A stretch of DNA of 64,000 nucleotides from Diphasiastrum complanatum (taxonomy: Eukaryota; Streptophyta; Lycopodiopsida; Lycopodiales; Lycopodiaceae), in the NCBI GenBank assembly GCA_029204225.1, contig CM055100.1, forward strand, positions 4,071,611 to 4,135,610, read 5' to 3'. Of the stretch, positions 61,995-64,000 are shown piece after piece. The translations under genes and the position numbers were made by a program. The notes beneath the pieces were generated by a model. The model worked only from the letters and a program-made list of their open reading frames with translations, did not search any database and was not told the DNA's origin. Each line of letters starts with the position of its first letter. The first letter of the stretch is position 1.

Positions 61995-64000
61995 TTTCCC
62001 AAGTGGCATTCTCAACAGGCTGATCATTCCACTTAACCAGATATTCTCGGTATAAAGTATGACGAGTCTGCGTCTCTCTACTATCAAGAATCTCCTCTGG
62101 TTCATGTGGAGGTTGTTGAGGATCCAATGGGAGAACTGGAACACTGTCCCCTACCAGATTTTCTGATCTAGTTAAGGCTTTTCGTAACTGACTTACATGA
62201 AAGACTGGAAAAACCTTACTGTTGTGTGGGAGTTCTAGTTCATAGGTGACCTCGCCTAGTCTCCTACTGATGGTAAAGGGACCACAATACCTTGGAGACA
62301 ACTTAGCACACACTCCTGATTTGAGGGTTTTAGAGTCAACTGGGACACTCAAGTAGACTTTCTCACCAGCGAAGAACTGCACATCCCGTCTGTGTGGATC
62401 TGCATAATGCCTGGCTTGATCTTGGGATTGCCTGATGCTACACTTAGCATGTTCTATCATCTGGTTTAGGTCCTCTAAAAAGTTTCTGGCTGCTTCAACT
62501 TTTTCTTGTTTAAACCCTACAACTGTGGGTGAGCGTGGCTGAAAACCGTACATCAGCATAAATGGGCTGTATCCCGTAGCTGAATGTTTGGTATTGTTGT
62601 AAGCAAACTATAATATTGAGAGATACTTCTCCCAATTTGTCTGCTTCTTGCTGACGTATGCACGAAGCATATCCTCCAGCACGTGATTTACCCTCTCTGT
62701 TTGACCGTCCGTCTGTGGATGGTCGGTGGTACTCATATTAAGTTTAGTATGGAGATGACGGAATACTGCCCTCCAAAAATTCCCACTAAACTTACTGTCC
62801 CGGTCGCTGACTATGCCGGAAGGTAGACCGTACAATTTAAATAGCCCGTCTACAAACAACCTCGCTAACTCTGGAACTCTAATGGTTGTTTTGGTCGGAA
62901 TAAAATGAGCCATTTTGGTCAGACGGTCAACTGTGACCCATATAGCGTCATTACCCTTTTGGGTTTTAGGCAGGCCTACTATAAAATCCATGGAGATACT
63001 CCATTTACCAGCTGGTATATCTAAGGGCTATAACAACCCTCCTGCCTTTAAACGCTCTGCTTTGTTTACTTGACATTTCTGGCAACTGATTACATACTGT
63101 TGGACGTCCTTTTTCATACTGGGCCAGAAAAATTGCCTACGAAGAAGCTCATAGGTCATCTGTATGCCTGGGTGTCCCGCACTAGGATTGTCATGACATT
63201 CATATAGGACCTGTTGCCTATAATCCTCTGAATTGGGGACACATACTCTATCTCTATAGAGCAAGTACTCATCCTGAATGGAATATTGTTTCCATTTGAA
63301 TCCTTGAGTCAACTGACCCTCAACCACTGGGGTTTGCTTGGGTAATACACACTCAGAATCCTCAACGTCATTTGACGACGTATACTCGGACTCATCATCA
63401 TCCTCAACGGAAGCTGCCGTATTCTTGGATGTATTGGCACTAGCCCCGGGAACTGGTTCTGGAGTCTGTAACTGTCTGCTCTGGACTGAGTTCCAGATAG
63501 TAGAGAAGAATGCATCATGCTGGCACTTCCCTCTCAAGGACTCGAGTAACTCATTACGAATCTGAGTAAAACTCAGCTCATTTATCATAGGCATTCTGCT
63601 AAGGGCATCTGCTACTATATTGAATTTCCCCCGTCTATATCTGATAGACATATCAATCTCTTGCATCAACTCTGCCCAACGAGCTTTCCGACCTCTAAGC
63701 TCAGGTTGATTGCAAAGGTATCTGAGACTTTCATGGTCTGTCAGGACCTCAAAGTTGGCACCATACAAATTATGTCTCCAAGTCTGAAGGGCATGGACTA
63801 TAGAAAAGAGTTCCTTTTCATAGGCACTGTACCTAGTCTGGGCTGGCTCGAGTTTTTTAATCTCGAACGCAACTGGTCGTCCACTCTGAGTTAGCACAGC
63901 ACCTACTGCAAAGTCGCTAGCATCTGTTTCGACCACAAATGGCTGATTGGGGTCGACGACCTTTAAAACTGGTGCTGTAGCTAAGGCTGTTTTGAGAGCA
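61995..64000 (-). mobile_element. Chromovirus R: RNase H, integrase and chromodomain; runs off the window
   Basis: On the minus strand, from the window edge, RNase H (MVETDASDFAVGAVLTQSGR, NFEVLTDHESLRYLCNQPEL), spacer with an acidic Ser/Asp stretch (ASVEDDDESEYTSSND), integrase (CHDNPSAGHPGIQM, CQKCQVNKAERLKAGG, SMDFIVGLPKTQKGNDAIWV, IVSDRDSKFSGNFWRAVFRH, HPQTDGQTERVNHVLEDMLR), then SPRYCGPFTISRRLGEVTYE and chromodomain (HTLYREYLVKWNDQPVENAT). Stops at about 63027 (CAG to TAG by comparison with C) and 62606 break it. It belongs to the same family as C (6955-9299) and keeps the integrase stretch C has lost. It ends at ENATWE, cut by the LTR at 61994. Confidence 0.9.

Noticed and set aside
52000-64000. 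Next BEACH exon or WD-repeat exons of the host gene
   Set aside because: No segment of the expected 'EFGQTP' type or WD repeats was found; all coding-like stretches are transposon pol or gag.

Overview
The window looks like nuclear DNA of a streptophyte plant with a large, repeat-rich genome. The evidence is a GT-AG spliced gene with expanded introns, plant-type Ty1/copia elements, chromodomain Ty3/gypsy elements (chromoviruses), a hAT-type transposase remnant and LINEs. The species cannot be fixed from the sequence. The host gene resembles the FAN/NSMAF type of BEACH protein rather than the classes I associate with flowering plants, so a seed-free plant or gymnosperm seems at least as likely as an angiosperm. 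That placement is inference.

One host gene runs left to right through most of the window. Twelve exons (924-51769) join in frame with no stop for 1,308 nt (436 codons). They encode a GRAM/PH-like region followed by most of a BEACH domain. The 5' exons lie left of the window. The end of BEACH and any following repeats lie to the right, or were not found in 51770-64000. Nearly everything else up to 51.7 kb is intron filled with mobile elements.

Layout. 1-923 is intron with (GA)n and small repeats. 924-2228 holds exons 1-3. 2229-11865 (intron 3) is a nested block of LINE A, LINE B, a broken chromovirus and LINE D, bounded on both sides by (GA)n. 11866-12428 holds exons 4-5. 12429-17297 has a degenerate LTR element and scrambled LINE pieces. 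17298-17698 holds exons 6-8. 17699-23566 has LINEs E, F and G head to tail, with G inserted in a hAT transposase gene. 23567-23703 is exon 9. 23704-43670 (20-kb intron 9) carries a gypsy element with a solo LTR inside it, several LINE derivatives including an ORF1-only form, a gag-protease element without recognisable pol, a LINE array and a copia tail. 43671-43992 holds exons 10-11. 43993-51664 has an old LINE, an unrecognised ORF beside a copia LTR, a copia element in minus orientation and an inverted copia tail. 51665-51769 is exon 12. 51770-64000 has three further gypsy/chromovirus elements, one LINE and one copia-type LTR end.

The most striking pattern is in the LINE family. Every recognisable 3' end is a small hairpin, then a TTAATAAA-like motif, then a (TC)n tract. 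The hairpin sequence differs between subfamilies but pairing is kept. Copies sit next to one another across (TC)n/(GA)n, as if new copies enter the tails of older ones or pre-existing microsatellites. No element in the window has an intact full set of genes. The host exons, by contrast, are clean.
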